From NCBI RefSeq assembly GCF_018389385.1, contig NZ_CP062698.1, positions 437,501 to 501,500 on the forward strand: 64,000 nt of DNA, in the 5' to 3' direction. Under the pieces are notes generated by a model. That model did not search any database, had not been told where the DNA came from, and worked only from the letters and a program-made list of their open reading frames with translations. Made by a program: the position numbers and the translations under genes. The DNA comes from Anthocerotibacter panamensis C109 (GTDB taxonomy: Bacteria; Cyanobacteriota; Cyanobacteriia; Gloeobacterales; Anthocerotibacteraceae). Positions 1-8,368 of the stretch are shown one piece after another (the first letter of the stretch is position 1; the number at the start of each line of letters is the position of its first letter).

Positions 1-1009
1 TACCCTGGAAATGGGCCAGCAGGCGCAGGGTGTCTCGTGCACCAGCTGGGTCTAGCATAAGCGTTTGGGCGGAGGTGATGAGCGCGTCGCGCCCAAACAA
101 AGTAGCAAACCAGGGCACCCCCGCAGCAATGGACCGGCCCTCGGGCATCGCTAATTGGAGCAAGAAGAGGTCGCGAGCAGAGCGCTCTAGGACTTCATTA
201 AAGAGACGGTTATCCGCAGAGATACAGGTGACCCGGTTACGCCAGGACTGTTGGGCGGTAAAGGCGGTGGCTTGAGCTTGTTCAAAGGTGGCTGGCGGCG
301 GGGTATAGGAAGCAGGCTCCCCATCTTTGAGCAGGTCGGCGCGATAGGTAATCTTCCACTCCTGGTGGGCGTGGAGGATAAAGGACCAGTTGGCCTGGGT
401 GCCGGTGATGCGGGGTGGCTGCCCACCAAAATGGATGCGCGTCTCCAGCAGACTTTTGTCCAATCCTAGATAAGCAAGCACTAATTGGTCCGGTGGTGGC
501 GGCAAGGCTGGACGCAGCATCTTGCCGCGCTCCGAACGGCGAAGGCCACGCACCTCAAAAATGTCAGCAAAATCATTCCCAAACCGGAGGTTTAGGGTGA
601 CCGCTAGCGCGTGGGTGGCGTAGTTGGTAATCGTGATGGTTTCAAAGAGTCCACCGCAAAGGACGAGTTGGCGGTTGATGCTCAAGCTATCCTGGGGCAG
701 AAGTTCGTGGGAACCATTGGTCATCCGTAAAGTAGCCTGGTACCCAGCATCCGCAGTCCCGGACAGGAGCACGGGTGGCTCACCGTTGAGCTCGAGCTCC
801 AAACACGAGAGGTAGCGAGTGTCGGCGCAGAAGAGCCCCAACTCATTGGTTATCTCCCCTGCGGGCATGTTGCCTAGGAGGTCACAGACCATGAACAGAT
901 CATTCTCCTTGAGGGTCTGTTTTGGGAAACCCACTTCCCGATGGACGGGTGCGGACCTGGCTACAGAGGGTTCCTCGTCAACGACAAATTGTTCTAAATA
1001 CGCAAGCAT
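1..1009 (-). CDS. Glycogen debranching enzyme / amylo-alpha-1,6-glucosidase-like protein, N-terminal part (cut by window edge)
   Basis: Reading the minus strand from an ATG at 1009 gives an unbroken frame of 336 codons that runs off the left edge. An in-frame TAG lies 12 codons upstream of this ATG, and GGAG/AGGCAAGGGG lies just before it. The N-terminus (VGFPKQTLKENDLFMVCDL, then ELGLFCADTRYLS) and the later stretch AAGVPWFATLFGRDALITS match the N-terminal bis-type domain and the start of the catalytic (alpha/alpha)6 barrel of the amylo-alpha-1,6-glucosidase family. Such proteins hydrolyse alpha-1,6 branches in glycogen-like glucans. The catalytic C-terminal region lies outside the window, so activity cannot be judged. 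A GT4 glycosyltransferase lies just upstream on the same strand, about 106 bp away. Confidence 0.82.
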   Translation of the reverse strand, partial: MLAYLEQFVVDEEPSVARSAPVHREVGFPKQTLKENDLFMVCDLLGNMPAGEITNELGLFCADTRYLSCLELELNGEPPVLLSGTADAGYQATLRMTNGSHELLPQDSLSINRQLVLCGGLFETITITNYATHALAVTLNLRFGNDFADIFEVRGLRRSERGKMLRPALPPPPDQLVLAYLGLDKSLLETRIHFGGQPPRITGTQANWSFILHAHQEWKITYRADLLKDGEPASYTPPPATFEQAQATAFTAQQSWRNRVTCISADNRLFNEVLERSARDLFLLQLAMPEGRSIAAGVPWFATLFGRDALITSAQTLMLDPAGARDTLRLLAHFQG

Positions 1010-1115
1010 GGCAACAGAATCCCCTTGCCTCCGGTTCTAGGAGGCACGATCACTGCTGACCGTACCTGCTTTGGCTAGATGGAGGTTTCTGTTAATTGTT
1101 CCCAACTGGCACAAG

Positions 1116-2195
1116 CTATACCGTCATCGGCAGTGAATTTGGTCCTGTGCGGGTGAGACTGCGCTCAGTTTGAGCCAGGATCTGACGGTAGACGGCCTCA
1201 TAGCTATCCGTCATACCCTGATGGGTGAACCGAGCTAGGACATGATCCCGGCACGCTTGCCTGCTGATCCCACCCATCAAAGGTAGCTTTTGGGCCATCT
1301 GAGCTGGACTTTCGACGAGGAAGCCTGTTTTACCCTCAAGGATCACTTCGGGGGCAGAGCCCCGAACCATGCCCAGCACCGGCGATCCACAGGCCATGGC
1401 CTCGATCATCACCAGCCCGAAAGGCTCCTCCCAGTTGATAGAAAAGAGGGTCGCGACCGCCCCGCCCAACAAGTCAGCTTTCTGTTCGTGGCTGATTTCG
1501 CCCAGATATTGGATCTGTTCCCCATCGATTTGGGGTTGGACGACCTCATGGAAGAAGACTTCGTCTACTAGATCAACTTTGCCCGCTAGCTTGAGCGTCC
1601 AACCTGTTTGGCGGGCGAGGGCGATGGCCCGGTCTGGCCCCTTCTCCCAAGACATGCGTCCCAAAAAGGCAAGGTAGGGCGGGGCTTGGGGCTCGGGTCG
1701 GAAAGGGTACTGGGCGAGGTCAATGCCGTTGTAGACGGTGGCAATGTAGTTAAGTTCTGAGAGGGGCTTACGTTGGGCATTACTGATACTGACGTAGGGC
1801 TGATGGGCAAACCGGCGGAAGATTTTGCTGCCGTCTGGGGTAAAAATGCCATGGAGCGTATGGAGGGTTGGGACCGGGATCAGATCAGCAAAAGGGAGTG
1901 CGCCAAAACCTACGTGGGAGTGAATGAGGTCAAAGGTATCAGCTTGCTGGTAGACCTGACTCAATTGAAGGATGTTGTAAATTTCGGGCTCCCGGACTTG
2001 AGGGTCAAGGCGCAGAGCACAGTCGTGAACAGAGCTGAGGTGAGCCAGCGTTTTGGAGTCACCAGAAGCAAAAAGGGTGACCTCGTGTCCCCGGCGGACT
2101 AATTCATCCGTGAGCAGGCTGACTACAAGTTCAATGCCACCATAACCGGGGGGCGGAACCCGCTCCCAAAGGGGCGCAATCTGGGCAATACGCAT
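1116..2195 (-). CDS. Glycosyltransferase family 4 (GT-B fold)
   Basis: Encodes 359 residues from an ATG at 2195. A GGAGG Shine-Dalgarno sits 9 nt upstream; a further start at 2279 is possible but has no comparable site. The N-terminus MRIAQIAPLWERVPPPGYGG with GIELVVSLLTDEL is the donor-side Rossmann start of GT4 enzymes. FLGRMSWEKGPDRAI and EEPFGLVMIEAMACGSPVL form the C-terminal nucleotide-sugar-binding half with the E-x7-E motif. It should transfer a sugar from an activated nucleotide to an unknown acceptor. It lies directly upstream of the debranching-type gene on the same strand, which suggests glucan or compatible-solute metabolism, but the acceptor cannot be read from sequence. Confidence 0.88.
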   Translation of the reverse strand: MRIAQIAPLWERVPPPGYGGIELVVSLLTDELVRRGHEVTLFASGDSKTLAHLSSVHDCALRLDPQVREPEIYNILQLSQVYQQADTFDLIHSHVGFGALPFADLIPVPTLHTLHGIFTPDGSKIFRRFAHQPYVSISNAQRKPLSELNYIATVYNGIDLAQYPFRPEPQAPPYLAFLGRMSWEKGPDRAIALARQTGWTLKLAGKVDLVDEVFFHEVVQPQIDGEQIQYLGEISHEQKADLLGGAVATLFSINWEEPFGLVMIEAMACGSPVLGMVRGSAPEVILEGKTGFLVESPAQMAQKLPLMGGISRQACRDHVLARFTHQGMTDSYEAVYRQILAQTERSLTRTGPNSLPMTV

Positions 2196-2305
2196 AATAG
2201 TATTCCTCCGAAGACAGTAGCAGGATTTGACAAGCCTCGCGCTGTACCCAGGGTTAGAGCCCCACTTAGGCATGGTCATCCTGGAGCCACGATAAGAGAC
2301 CGCTT

Positions 2306-2346
2306 CCCTGTAACACCTCTCTCTTTATGAAGAGGGGTGTACAGGG
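2306..2346 (-). terminator. Strong inverted repeat, probable terminator between two minus-strand genes
   Basis: CCCTGT...ACACC.CTCT on the left pairs with AGAG.GGTGT.ACAGGG on the right around a short AT-rich loop (one bulged A and one mismatch or wobble). It lies just past the stop of the 2365-2661 gene and before the glycosyltransferase start. No strong T-run follows on the minus strand, so it may be a processing or mRNA-stabilising hairpin rather than an intrinsic terminator. Confidence 0.5.
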
Positions 2347-2364
2347 TCTTGTTGTGCGTCTTTT

Positions 2365-2661
2365 TCAGGGGCGGTACTCTCGTTCCCAATCCTTGCATAT
2401 TGAACTGGAGGGACCTGCTGGGTAAATCGCACAAACGAGGCGTGCACCCACAGTTTCGGCGCGGTAGTCCAGTCCCTGGCTAACTCCATAGAGACGACCA
2501 TGATAAAAGCGACAGCCTATGCAGGCTCTGGGGCGGTTCCGTTGAGCCAATGACTCGGTGTGCTCGACTTTACGACTGCGCTGGGTCCAGGTTAACAGCG
2601 TGCGCCGCATGGTACGGTTAATCGCTTCTGGCAACAGCGTGTGAAAGTCATCCGAAAACAT
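2365..2661 (-). CDS. Conserved cysteine-containing small protein (cyanobacterial hypothetical)
   Basis: A 98-residue protein starting at ATG 2661 with GAGGGGG a few bases upstream. The C-terminal half has a spaced Cys pattern: ACIGCRFYHG, then LVCAIYPAGP, then CKDWE. This resembles a short conserved cyanobacterial family in which the pattern CxxC...C...C probably holds a zinc ion. The middle is basic (TWTQRSRKVEH). No enzyme motif is visible. The function is unknown; the metal-binding role is inferred only from the cysteine spacing. Confidence 0.7.
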   Translation of the reverse strand: MFSDDFHTLLPEAINRTMRRTLLTWTQRSRKVEHTESLAQRNRPRACIGCRFYHGRLYGVSQGLDYRAETVGARLVCAIYPAGPSSSICKDWEREYRP

Positions 2662-2801
2662 TGGCCCCCTCTTCCGGCTAGTCTGATTTTAGTCAGACGA
2701 GGCCATAGAGTACATGATTTTAGAATGGCATGAGGGCTTAGGTTTGTCCACGCGTCCCTGGAGAGATTCGCGTCGGGGGCGTCGTCCGCTGGCGCTACGC
2801 T

Positions 2802-3524
2802 ATGAGTATGACGACGAACACGCTGCTAAAAGCTGTTTTTTTGGATATAACTGGTACCGTGATCCAGGTGAAGGGCTCGGTGGGCCAACACTACAGCACA
2901 AAAGCCCAACGCTGGGGGGTGTCTCTGAACCCTGATCGGGTGGAAGCACGCTTCAGCGCTGCTTTTCATCAGCAAGCGCCCTTGGATTTCCGCCGGTGGT
3001 CTCCAGATCGTTGGGAGGAAGCCGAACTGCTGTGGTGGTATCGCGTGGTTTGGATGGCTGTGGGCGGGGAACAGTTCGCAGATTTTGATGGGTACTTCAC
3101 CGCTGTCTATGACGACTTTGCTCAAGGCAGTAGCTGGGAGGTCTATCCTGAGGTGCCGGGTGTCTTGCAAGCGCTGCGTCGCCGGGGGCTGAGTCTGGTG
3201 GCAGTTTCCAATTTTGACCGACGCGTGGAATCGGTTTTGACCGGACTCGGCTTGATGGCTTACTTCCACCATCTGGTCTACTCGACTAGGGCAGGGAGCG
3301 CGAAGCCAGACTCAAGGATCTTTCTCCAGGCGCTGGAGTTGGTGGGGGCACAGCCTGCGCAGGCGCTGCATGTGGGGGATAGCTGGAGTGCGGATGTCTT
3401 GGGGGCACAGGGGGTGGGGCTCTCAGCCCTGTGGCTCGACCGGGCCAATCAAGACCCTGAGCGGCATCCGCGTATTACTACCCTCACGGAGGTGTTGGAC
3501 TATATCTCGTCGGGAGGGCCATAA
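2802..3524 (+). CDS. HAD-superfamily hydrolase (HDHD3-like, IA subfamily)
   Basis: A 240-residue protein with HAD motifs in order: FLDITGT (nucleophile Asp15), VSNFD (motif II), KPDSRIF (motif III Lys) and HVGDSWSADVLGA (motif IV). The sequence GSVGQHYSTKAQRWG after motif I is typical of the cyanobacterial/plant HDHD3-like group. The residue two after the nucleophile is Thr instead of the usual Asp, so the general acid/base is missing from its normal place; this is common in that group but makes substrate and activity uncertain. The start is either ATG 2802 or ATG 2808; neither has a good Shine-Dalgarno. Confidence 0.82.
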   Translation: MSMTTNTLLKAVFLDITGTVIQVKGSVGQHYSTKAQRWGVSLNPDRVEARFSAAFHQQAPLDFRRWSPDRWEEAELLWWYRVVWMAVGGEQFADFDGYFTAVYDDFAQGSSWEVYPEVPGVLQALRRRGLSLVAVSNFDRRVESVLTGLGLMAYFHHLVYSTRAGSAKPDSRIFLQALELVGAQPAQALHVGDSWSADVLGAQGVGLSALWLDRANQDPERHPRITTLTEVLDYISSGGP

Positions 3525-3624
3525 GCTGGGAATTCCAAACAGCACAGATAGCAAAGCACGTCTAGACTGATAGGATGGACAGGGGCTTTGGAAGCCTCTC
3601 CCGCCTGACGCTTGGGAGCGCACG

Positions 3625-3933
3625 ATGTTGTCGATCAATTTCTTTTTGTTGGTAGGCGCAGCCCTTTTCTGTATTGGCATTTACGGGCTCGTCACCAGTC
3701 GTAATGCGGTACGGGTATTGATGTCCGTCGAACTGCTACTCAATGCCGTCAACCTCAACTTTCTTGCCTTTTCTAGCTTTGTAGACCCCGTAAATATCCG
3801 GGGTCAAATCTTCGCTATCTTTGTCATTTCTGTGGCTGCCGCTGAGGCTGCTATCGGACTTGCCATCGTGCTTGCTATCTACCGCAACCGCAACACGATA
3901 GATATGGAGAACTTCAACCTCCTACGCTGGTAG
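3625..3933 (+). CDS. ndhE: NAD(P)H-quinone oxidoreductase subunit 4L (NdhE/NuoK)
   Basis: A 102-residue, three-helix membrane protein that matches cyanobacterial NdhE over its whole length: [57 protein letters not shown] and a C-terminal FNLLRW. NdhE is part of the proton-pumping membrane arm of NDH-1, which serves respiration and cyclic electron flow. The conserved Glu in VELLLN and Glu in AAEAAIG, important in the NuoK half-channel, are present. In many cyanobacteria ndhE follows ndhA-I-G; here those genes are not adjacent, so the usual cluster is broken up. Confidence 0.95.
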   Translation: MLSINFFLLVGAALFCIGIYGLVTSRNAVRVLMSVELLLNAVNLNFLAFSSFVDPVNIRGQIFAIFVISVAAAEAAIGLAIVLAIYRNRNTIDMENFNLLRW

Positions 3934-3939
3934 CCGCGC

Positions 3940-3982
3940 TTGGCCCATTGTATGTCCAGCAAAGCCCCCGCCAATGGGTCAA
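3940..3982. terminator. Inverted repeat between convergent ndhE and VOC genes
   Basis: TTGGCCCATTG (3940-3950) pairs with CAATGGGTCAA (3972-3982), 11 bp with one G-U, around a 21-nt spacer. It fills the gap between the converging genes, so it may end transcripts from both sides. Confidence 0.5.
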
Positions 3983-3985
3983 AGA

Positions 3986-4441
3986 CTAAGGGGGATCGCA
4001 GCGAATTTCGAGGAGCAGGCCGTCAGGGTCGTAGAAATAGATACCCCGCCCGGTGGGTCGGCTGATAGGTCCATGGTCAAGGGGAACTGCTTGAGCCTGT
4101 AGCACCGCTACAGCCCGGTCAAAAGCTGCTGGGGCAATATCGAAAGCCAAATGGCTCAACCGGATAAAAGCCCGCCGGGGGTCGGGGTCGGGTGCAGGGA
4201 GTTCCGGCTCCCAAAAAAGGTCGAGCACAGTCCCCTCTGGAGTAACAAAATTTGCGACCTTGCCCTGGGCGACCAGTGTCTGTAGGGTGGTAGGGACTTC
4301 GGGGCCTGTCAGTTCATGCAGTCCGAGTACTGTTCCATAAAAATGGCGCGAAGCCTGTATATCACGCACATTCAAGGCGATGTGATGCACACACCGCAAA
4401 GTCCCCGGAGTAAGGACGGACATCAGCGATTGGGTGTCCAT
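3986..4441 (-). CDS. VOC family protein (glyoxalase/dioxygenase fold)
   Basis: About 151 residues from ATG 4441; ATG 4423 or a further start at 4531 are alternatives, none with a clear Shine-Dalgarno. RCVHHIALNVRDIQASRHFY is the first beta-alpha-beta-beta-beta module of the vicinal oxygen chelate fold, with His in the usual metal position. The second module carries LSHLAFDIAP and ends GRGIYFYDPDGLLLEIRCDP, including the Glu ligand of the family. Members isomerise, cleave or sequester small molecules; the substrate cannot be told from this sequence. Confidence 0.85.
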   Translation of the reverse strand: MDTQSLMSVLTPGTLRCVHHIALNVRDIQASRHFYGTVLGLHELTGPEVPTTLQTLVAQGKVANFVTPEGTVLDLFWEPELPAPDPDPRRAFIRLSHLAFDIAPAAFDRAVAVLQAQAVPLDHGPISRPTGRGIYFYDPDGLLLEIRCDPP

Positions 4442-4623
4442 GGCACATCCCAGGCACGGCAGTTCTACGATAACAGCCATGGGCCTGTATTGCTTTGTAG
4501 AACACTGAGCCAGTCTGGCTTTATCGCCCATCCAAACGTGTTCCTACGGCCATTGGTCTACGGCACAATAGATGAATGTCTGCCTTCCTACCCGACAGCT
4601 CCCCTAACCCGCTTGAGTATGCT

Positions 4624-5664
4624 ATGACTCCGCCCGATGAAACCCAGCGTCGCAAGGCCGATCACTTGCGCATTTGTCTGGATGAAGACGTGCAGTTTGA
4701 CCAGACGACTAACGGACTGGAGCGCTATCGCTTCACCCACAGTTGCCTGCCCGAATTGGACTACGGCGAGATCGATCTGAGCACCACCTTCCTCGGTAAA
4801 AAGCTGGGTGCGCCCTTGCTGATCTCTTCGATGACCGGAGGTACCGAAGCAGCGCGACAGATCAATTACCGTCTGGCTGAAGTTGCCCAACGGTATGGCT
4901 TTGCCATGGGTGTCGGGTCGCAGCGCGTAGCGGTGGAGCAGGCTCAGACCGCAGCGACATTTGCCGTGCGTTCTGTAGCCCCGGATGTTCTGCTTTTTGC
5001 CAATCTGGGAGCCGTGCAACTCAACTACCGCTACGGCGTCGAGGAATGCCTCAAGGTCATCGACATGCTAGAGGCTGACGCTTTGATCTTGCACCTCAAC
5101 CCGCTGCAGGAATGCGTACAGACCCGAGGCGACACCAACTTCCGGGGACTCCTCGCCAAGATTGCCCGCCTGTGCCAGCAACTGCCCGTGCCTGTAATAG
5201 CCAAAGAAGTGGGAAACGGCATCTCAAGCGCCATGGCGCAGCAACTAATCGAAGCGGGAGTGGGAGCCATCGATGTGGCTGGGGCAGGGGGGACTTCCTG
5301 GGCCAGAGTGGAGAGCGAACGGGCTGAAGACGCCCGCCAACGCCGCTTGGGAGAAACCTTTGCCAATTGGGGTTTGCCTACCGCCGAATGTGTCACAGCC
5401 ATCCGTTCGCTCTCTGCGACCATTCCCTTGATCGCTTCGGGCGGATTGCGCAATGGGCTCGAAGTCGCTAAAGTACTGGCCTTGGGCGCAGACCTCGCGG
5501 GCTTGGCGTGGCCTTTTCTACAGGCAGCTCACGAATCGGTACCAGCCCTCCAGGAACTGGCTGAAGTATTGCTAGCCGAAGTCGCTACCGTTCTATTCTG
5601 TACCGGCCACGCTACCTTGGCCGCCCTCAAGCACTCCGCTGCCCTACAACCCCTGCACCGCTAA
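4624..5664 (+). CDS. fni: Type 2 isopentenyl-diphosphate delta-isomerase (FMN-dependent)
   Basis: A 346-residue protein from ATG 4624; an in-frame ATG at 4576 would add 16 residues not usual in the family. [17 protein letters not shown] is the conserved N-terminus. Further marks are [41 protein letters not shown] (catalytic-loop Gln), [21 protein letters not shown] and [14 protein letters not shown], the phosphate/FMN-binding loops of a TIM barrel. It interconverts IPP and DMAPP, feeding carotenoid, chlorophyll phytyl and quinone synthesis. Cyanobacteria with the MEP pathway commonly use this type 2 enzyme. Confidence 0.95.
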   Translation: MTPPDETQRRKADHLRICLDEDVQFDQTTNGLERYRFTHSCLPELDYGEIDLSTTFLGKKLGAPLLISSMTGGTEAARQINYRLAEVAQRYGFAMGVGSQRVAVEQAQTAATFAVRSVAPDVLLFANLGAVQLNYRYGVEECLKVIDMLEADALILHLNPLQECVQTRGDTNFRGLLAKIARLCQQLPVPVIAKEVGNGISSAMAQQLIEAGVGAIDVAGAGGTSWARVESERAEDARQRRLGETFANWGLPTAECVTAIRSLSATIPLIASGGLRNGLEVAKVLALGADLAGLAWPFLQAAHESVPALQELAEVLLAEVATVLFCTGHATLAALKHSAALQPLHR

Positions 5665-5703
5665 TCCCTCAGCAGGCCAGCGGTGGTCGCTTGACGCTGG
5701 GGT

Positions 5704-7125
5704 GTGGTAACGTTTATGTGCCAGATTGCCGATAGAACCGTGGCAAACCATTTCATCCACCCGACGAGCGCGCGTCAAACAGTCCCATGGGCTGAGGGGA
5801 GCCTCCTCGTCCAAGGACTCCAGCGCTTGATACTCTGGTCTCAAGATAGTGCTCCTTGGGCCAAGACCAGCCTGCTCACTTCCTGGGGCGGAGCTGGGGC
5901 ACCCTGGGCTAAAAGCAGTTGGCTCTGTCGTCTGCTGGAACCAGCTTCCTTGCTCTGGGCTATGGGTCTATTCGCAGTGGCACCCTATGTGGAGACTCCG
6001 GCGATTGGGATCATCCTCGCCATCGGGGCGGTTCTCTGGCTGGCTGTAGTCCTCACACGCCCCCTCGAAATGACGCCTATCGCGCTAGCAGTGCTAGCTT
6101 TCTGGGGTATGACGACCGTGGCTGCCCTGTGCTCTCCGGTCCTCAAAACCAGCATCTACGGTTGGTTGCTGAGTACGCTCTATCTGATCAGTTTTGCTCT
6201 GTTGAGCCGAGTGCTACAGGGACGGGGGGTCCATTGGGTCGTCGGAGTCTATCTGGCGACTGTGGGTATTGTCGGCCTCGAAGGGCTTCATCAGTGGCGC
6301 GAAGGCGCAGTAGCGCTGGCGACTTGGGTGGATCAAGAGTCCCCGCTCAAAGACACCACCCGCATCTATAGCTACCTGGGCAACCCCAACCTGCTCGCCT
6401 CCTACCTGCTCCCGGCACTCCCTCTGGGTATTGGTGGAGCCGTCGTCTGGAAGCGCTGGACGGCACGCCTGTTTGGGGTCGCTATGGCGACCTTGGCGGC
6501 AGTCTGCATCATACTCACCTACAGTCGGGGCGCGTATCTAGCCCTAGGCGTAATGGCTGTGGGGTTAGTGATCCTGGGGCTGCGCACCCTCAGCCCTCAG
6601 CGGCGCTTCACCTTTGTGGGGCTAGTCTTGGGCGTCTTTACTCTGGCGGTGGTCTGGGTGCCCTCGATCCAGGTGCGGTTGGAGAGTATCTTCAGCGGGC
6701 GCAATGACTCGAGCAACAATTTCCGCATTACGGTTTGGGAGACCGTCGGGGCGATGATCCACGATCATTTCTGGCTGGGGATCGGCCCTGGAAACCGGAC
6801 GTTTGAAGCGATCTATCCCTACTACCAGCGAGCAGGCTTCAATGCCCTGGGAGCTTATTCCGTGCCCCTGGAGACTTGGGTGGAGTTGGGTCTGCTCGGA
6901 CTGGTGATCAGCCTGTGGCTGGTTGCTGTGGTCTGGGGCTGGGGGGTGGGCCTATGGCTCAACCAACCTCCAGCCGTGGCTTGGTGGGCTGCTGCTGCTG
7001 TAATTTTTACCGTGGGTCTACTCGTGCAGGGCCTCTTCGATACCGTCTGGTATCGTCCCCAAATTCAGACGCTTTGGTGGTTAGGAGTAGCGCTCATCAA
7101 TAGATGCCGTCCTGGGAAAGCTTAG
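5704..7125 (+). CDS. IctB/O-antigen-ligase family polytopic membrane protein
   Basis: A 473-residue protein with about ten hydrophobic helices. The segment DTTRIYSYLGNPNLLASYLL followed by ILTYSRGAYLALG, then the periplasmic-loop sequence GRNDSSNNFRITVWETV and IGPGNRTFEAIYPYYQ, are marks of the cyanobacterial IctB family within the Wzy/O-antigen ligase (PF04932) superfamily. IctB was first linked to bicarbonate accumulation, but its fold is that of a glycan ligase or polymerase, so the true role is open. The start may be ATG 5704 or 5716. The first 60 residues contain three similar Trp/Ser-rich stretches (VPWAEGSLL, APWAKTSLL, APWAKSSWL), an N-terminal internal repeat. Confidence 0.82.
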   Translation: MVTFMCQIADRTVANHFIHPTSARQTVPWAEGSLLVQGLQRLILWSQDSAPWAKTSLLTSWGGAGAPWAKSSWLCRLLEPASLLWAMGLFAVAPYVETPAIGIILAIGAVLWLAVVLTRPLEMTPIALAVLAFWGMTTVAALCSPVLKTSIYGWLLSTLYLISFALLSRVLQGRGVHWVVGVYLATVGIVGLEGLHQWREGAVALATWVDQESPLKDTTRIYSYLGNPNLLASYLLPALPLGIGGAVVWKRWTARLFGVAMATLAAVCIILTYSRGAYLALGVMAVGLVILGLRTLSPQRRFTFVGLVLGVFTLAVVWVPSIQVRLESIFSGRNDSSNNFRITVWETVGAMIHDHFWLGIGPGNRTFEAIYPYYQRAGFNALGAYSVPLETWVELGLLGLVISLWLVAVVWGWGVGLWLNQPPAVAWWAAAAVIFTVGLLVQGLFDTVWYRPQIQTLWWLGVALINRCRPGKA

Positions 7126-7148
7126 AACGGCTACCGTAGCCCGTCGGT

Positions 7149-7322
7149 TTAAGGGCGCGCTACGGAGCGCTCAACCAATGGTGCAGTCATCGGCTTCTTA
7201 TTCATGGCTGTAGCGGCGGTGAAAAGGGTTCCAGCTAAACCCACGAGAACCAAGGCATTCAAAAAGATCATGGGCAGGCGGGTGACGAGATAAGCGAAGA
7301 AGGTGGCAGGCCGAGAATTCAT
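7149..7322 (-). CDS. Small single-pass membrane protein (57 residues)
   Basis: A short frame from ATG 7322 to TAA 7149. AAGGAGTG lies 5-6 nt before the ATG, a near-perfect Shine-Dalgarno, which is the main reason to call it. The protein starts MNSRPATFFAYLVTRLP, has one hydrophobic segment (residues about 17-40, MIFLNALVLVGLAGTLFTAA) and ends in a polar tail. It lies 57 bp downstream of the secreted repeat protein on the same strand, so the two may be cotranscribed. I do not recognise a family. Confidence 0.6.
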   Translation of the reverse strand: MNSRPATFFAYLVTRLPMIFLNALVLVGLAGTLFTAATAMNKKPMTAPLVERSVARP

Positions 7323-7379
7323 AGTTCACTCCTTAAACAATCAGCGGATGCGCACAGGGAGCTCTGGAGCAGACAACCT

Positions 7380-8201
7380 TTAGCGACCTTGGTTTTGCAG
7401 CAAGAGGTAGAGGAACCACACCGGCAGACTGTTCCCATCGAGCGGATTGCCTGGGAATCCATTGCCGGGAAAGGACTGAACGCGCGGATCAAACCTGGAG
7501 TCAAACCGGGGATCAAACCCTGAATTGGAATTGTCAAAGCCGAAGTCTCGGGAGAAGGTGCGGCTGAAATTAGGGTCTGCCAGGACATTCTGACGGTTGA
7601 AGTTGTTGCCTCGGGTCCGCAAGTTCCCCTGGATCAGTACATTGCGCAGGCTGGTGTTGTTGCCGAGGACCAATACGTCCCCCCGGACGATGAGGTCGCT
7701 CAACAGGACCGAGTTGCCCCGGATGACCAAGCTGCCGTCAATGGCGGTCGCGCAGCGGTCACGCAGACCGTCATTCACCCCGACGATTCTGACGCGATTG
7801 CCGTCGATGGTCTGGTTGCCCCGATAGGAGCCTTCCGCCAGTCGGATGGTGCGGTTGTTGTCGTCTATGCCACGGGGCAAGGAGCGCAGGCGGGTATCAA
7901 AGCACCGCCGGAAGCTATCCCGCTGGCTATCGTCGAAGCGTTGGTTGCGAAGTTGGATGTCGCGGCGGTCGTCAAAGCGGTCCTCATCATCGAAGTCATC
8001 ATTTTCGACCCGGCCCCGAAACTCCTTATCTTTTTTAGGGCCTTTAGCGAGGAGCAGTGTCGATGGCGCTCCGAACTGTTCTGTGGGCGACCAACCTGCA
8101 TGGACCGGCAGACTCAGGGCACGCCCTAAAAGCAGGGTATGGAGTAAAATTGCTGTGACCTTGAGGATAGAGGATCGCAAAGGCGGGTGCTTAGGGCTCA
8201 T
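7380..8201 (-). CDS. Secreted protein with Asp/Arg-rich linker and beta-helix-like repeats
   Basis: 273 residues from ATG 8201 (GGAG 11 nt upstream; a GTG at 8243 is an alternative). An N-terminal signal sequence (VTAILLHTLLLGRALSLPVHA) is followed by a charged segment rich in FDD, RFDD and QRFDDSQRD. The middle (IRLAEGSYRGNQTIDGNRVRI...SLVIRGNSVLLSDLIVRGD...VLVLGNNTSLRNVLIQGN) has the periodic Gly-Asn turns and Val/Ile strands of a right-handed parallel beta-helix. The C-terminus repeats FDSRFDPR-type units and ends in a short hydrophobic stretch (PVWFLYLLLQNQGR). It is probably exported; the ligand or role is unknown. Confidence 0.65.
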   Translation of the reverse strand: MSPKHPPLRSSILKVTAILLHTLLLGRALSLPVHAGWSPTEQFGAPSTLLLAKGPKKDKEFRGRVENDDFDDEDRFDDRRDIQLRNQRFDDSQRDSFRRCFDTRLRSLPRGIDDNNRTIRLAEGSYRGNQTIDGNRVRIVGVNDGLRDRCATAIDGSLVIRGNSVLLSDLIVRGDVLVLGNNTSLRNVLIQGNLRTRGNNFNRQNVLADPNFSRTFSRDFGFDNSNSGFDPRFDSRFDPRVQSFPGNGFPGNPLDGNSLPVWFLYLLLQNQGR

Positions 8202-8368
8202 AGGAGCTAACTCCGTAGGGGTAGATGGCACCGACGTGGGCACGACTTAATCATAGAGTGTGACCCTTAGGCTGATGTACTATCCTGAACGCAAGGGAAG
8301 AGAAGCACAACAGCAGGAAAGATTGCACTCAAGCGCAATAGCAATAGAGGCTAGGCGGGCAGGGCTGT

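Noticed and set aside
187-429. Minus-strand 80-codon frame near the left edge
   Set aside because: It is in a different frame from the debranching-enzyme gene, which is unbroken from 1009 to 1 and has conserved motifs.
1773-2102. Plus-strand frame opposite the glycosyltransferase
   Set aside because: Glycosyltransferase motifs on the minus strand are clear; the other frame is a by-product.
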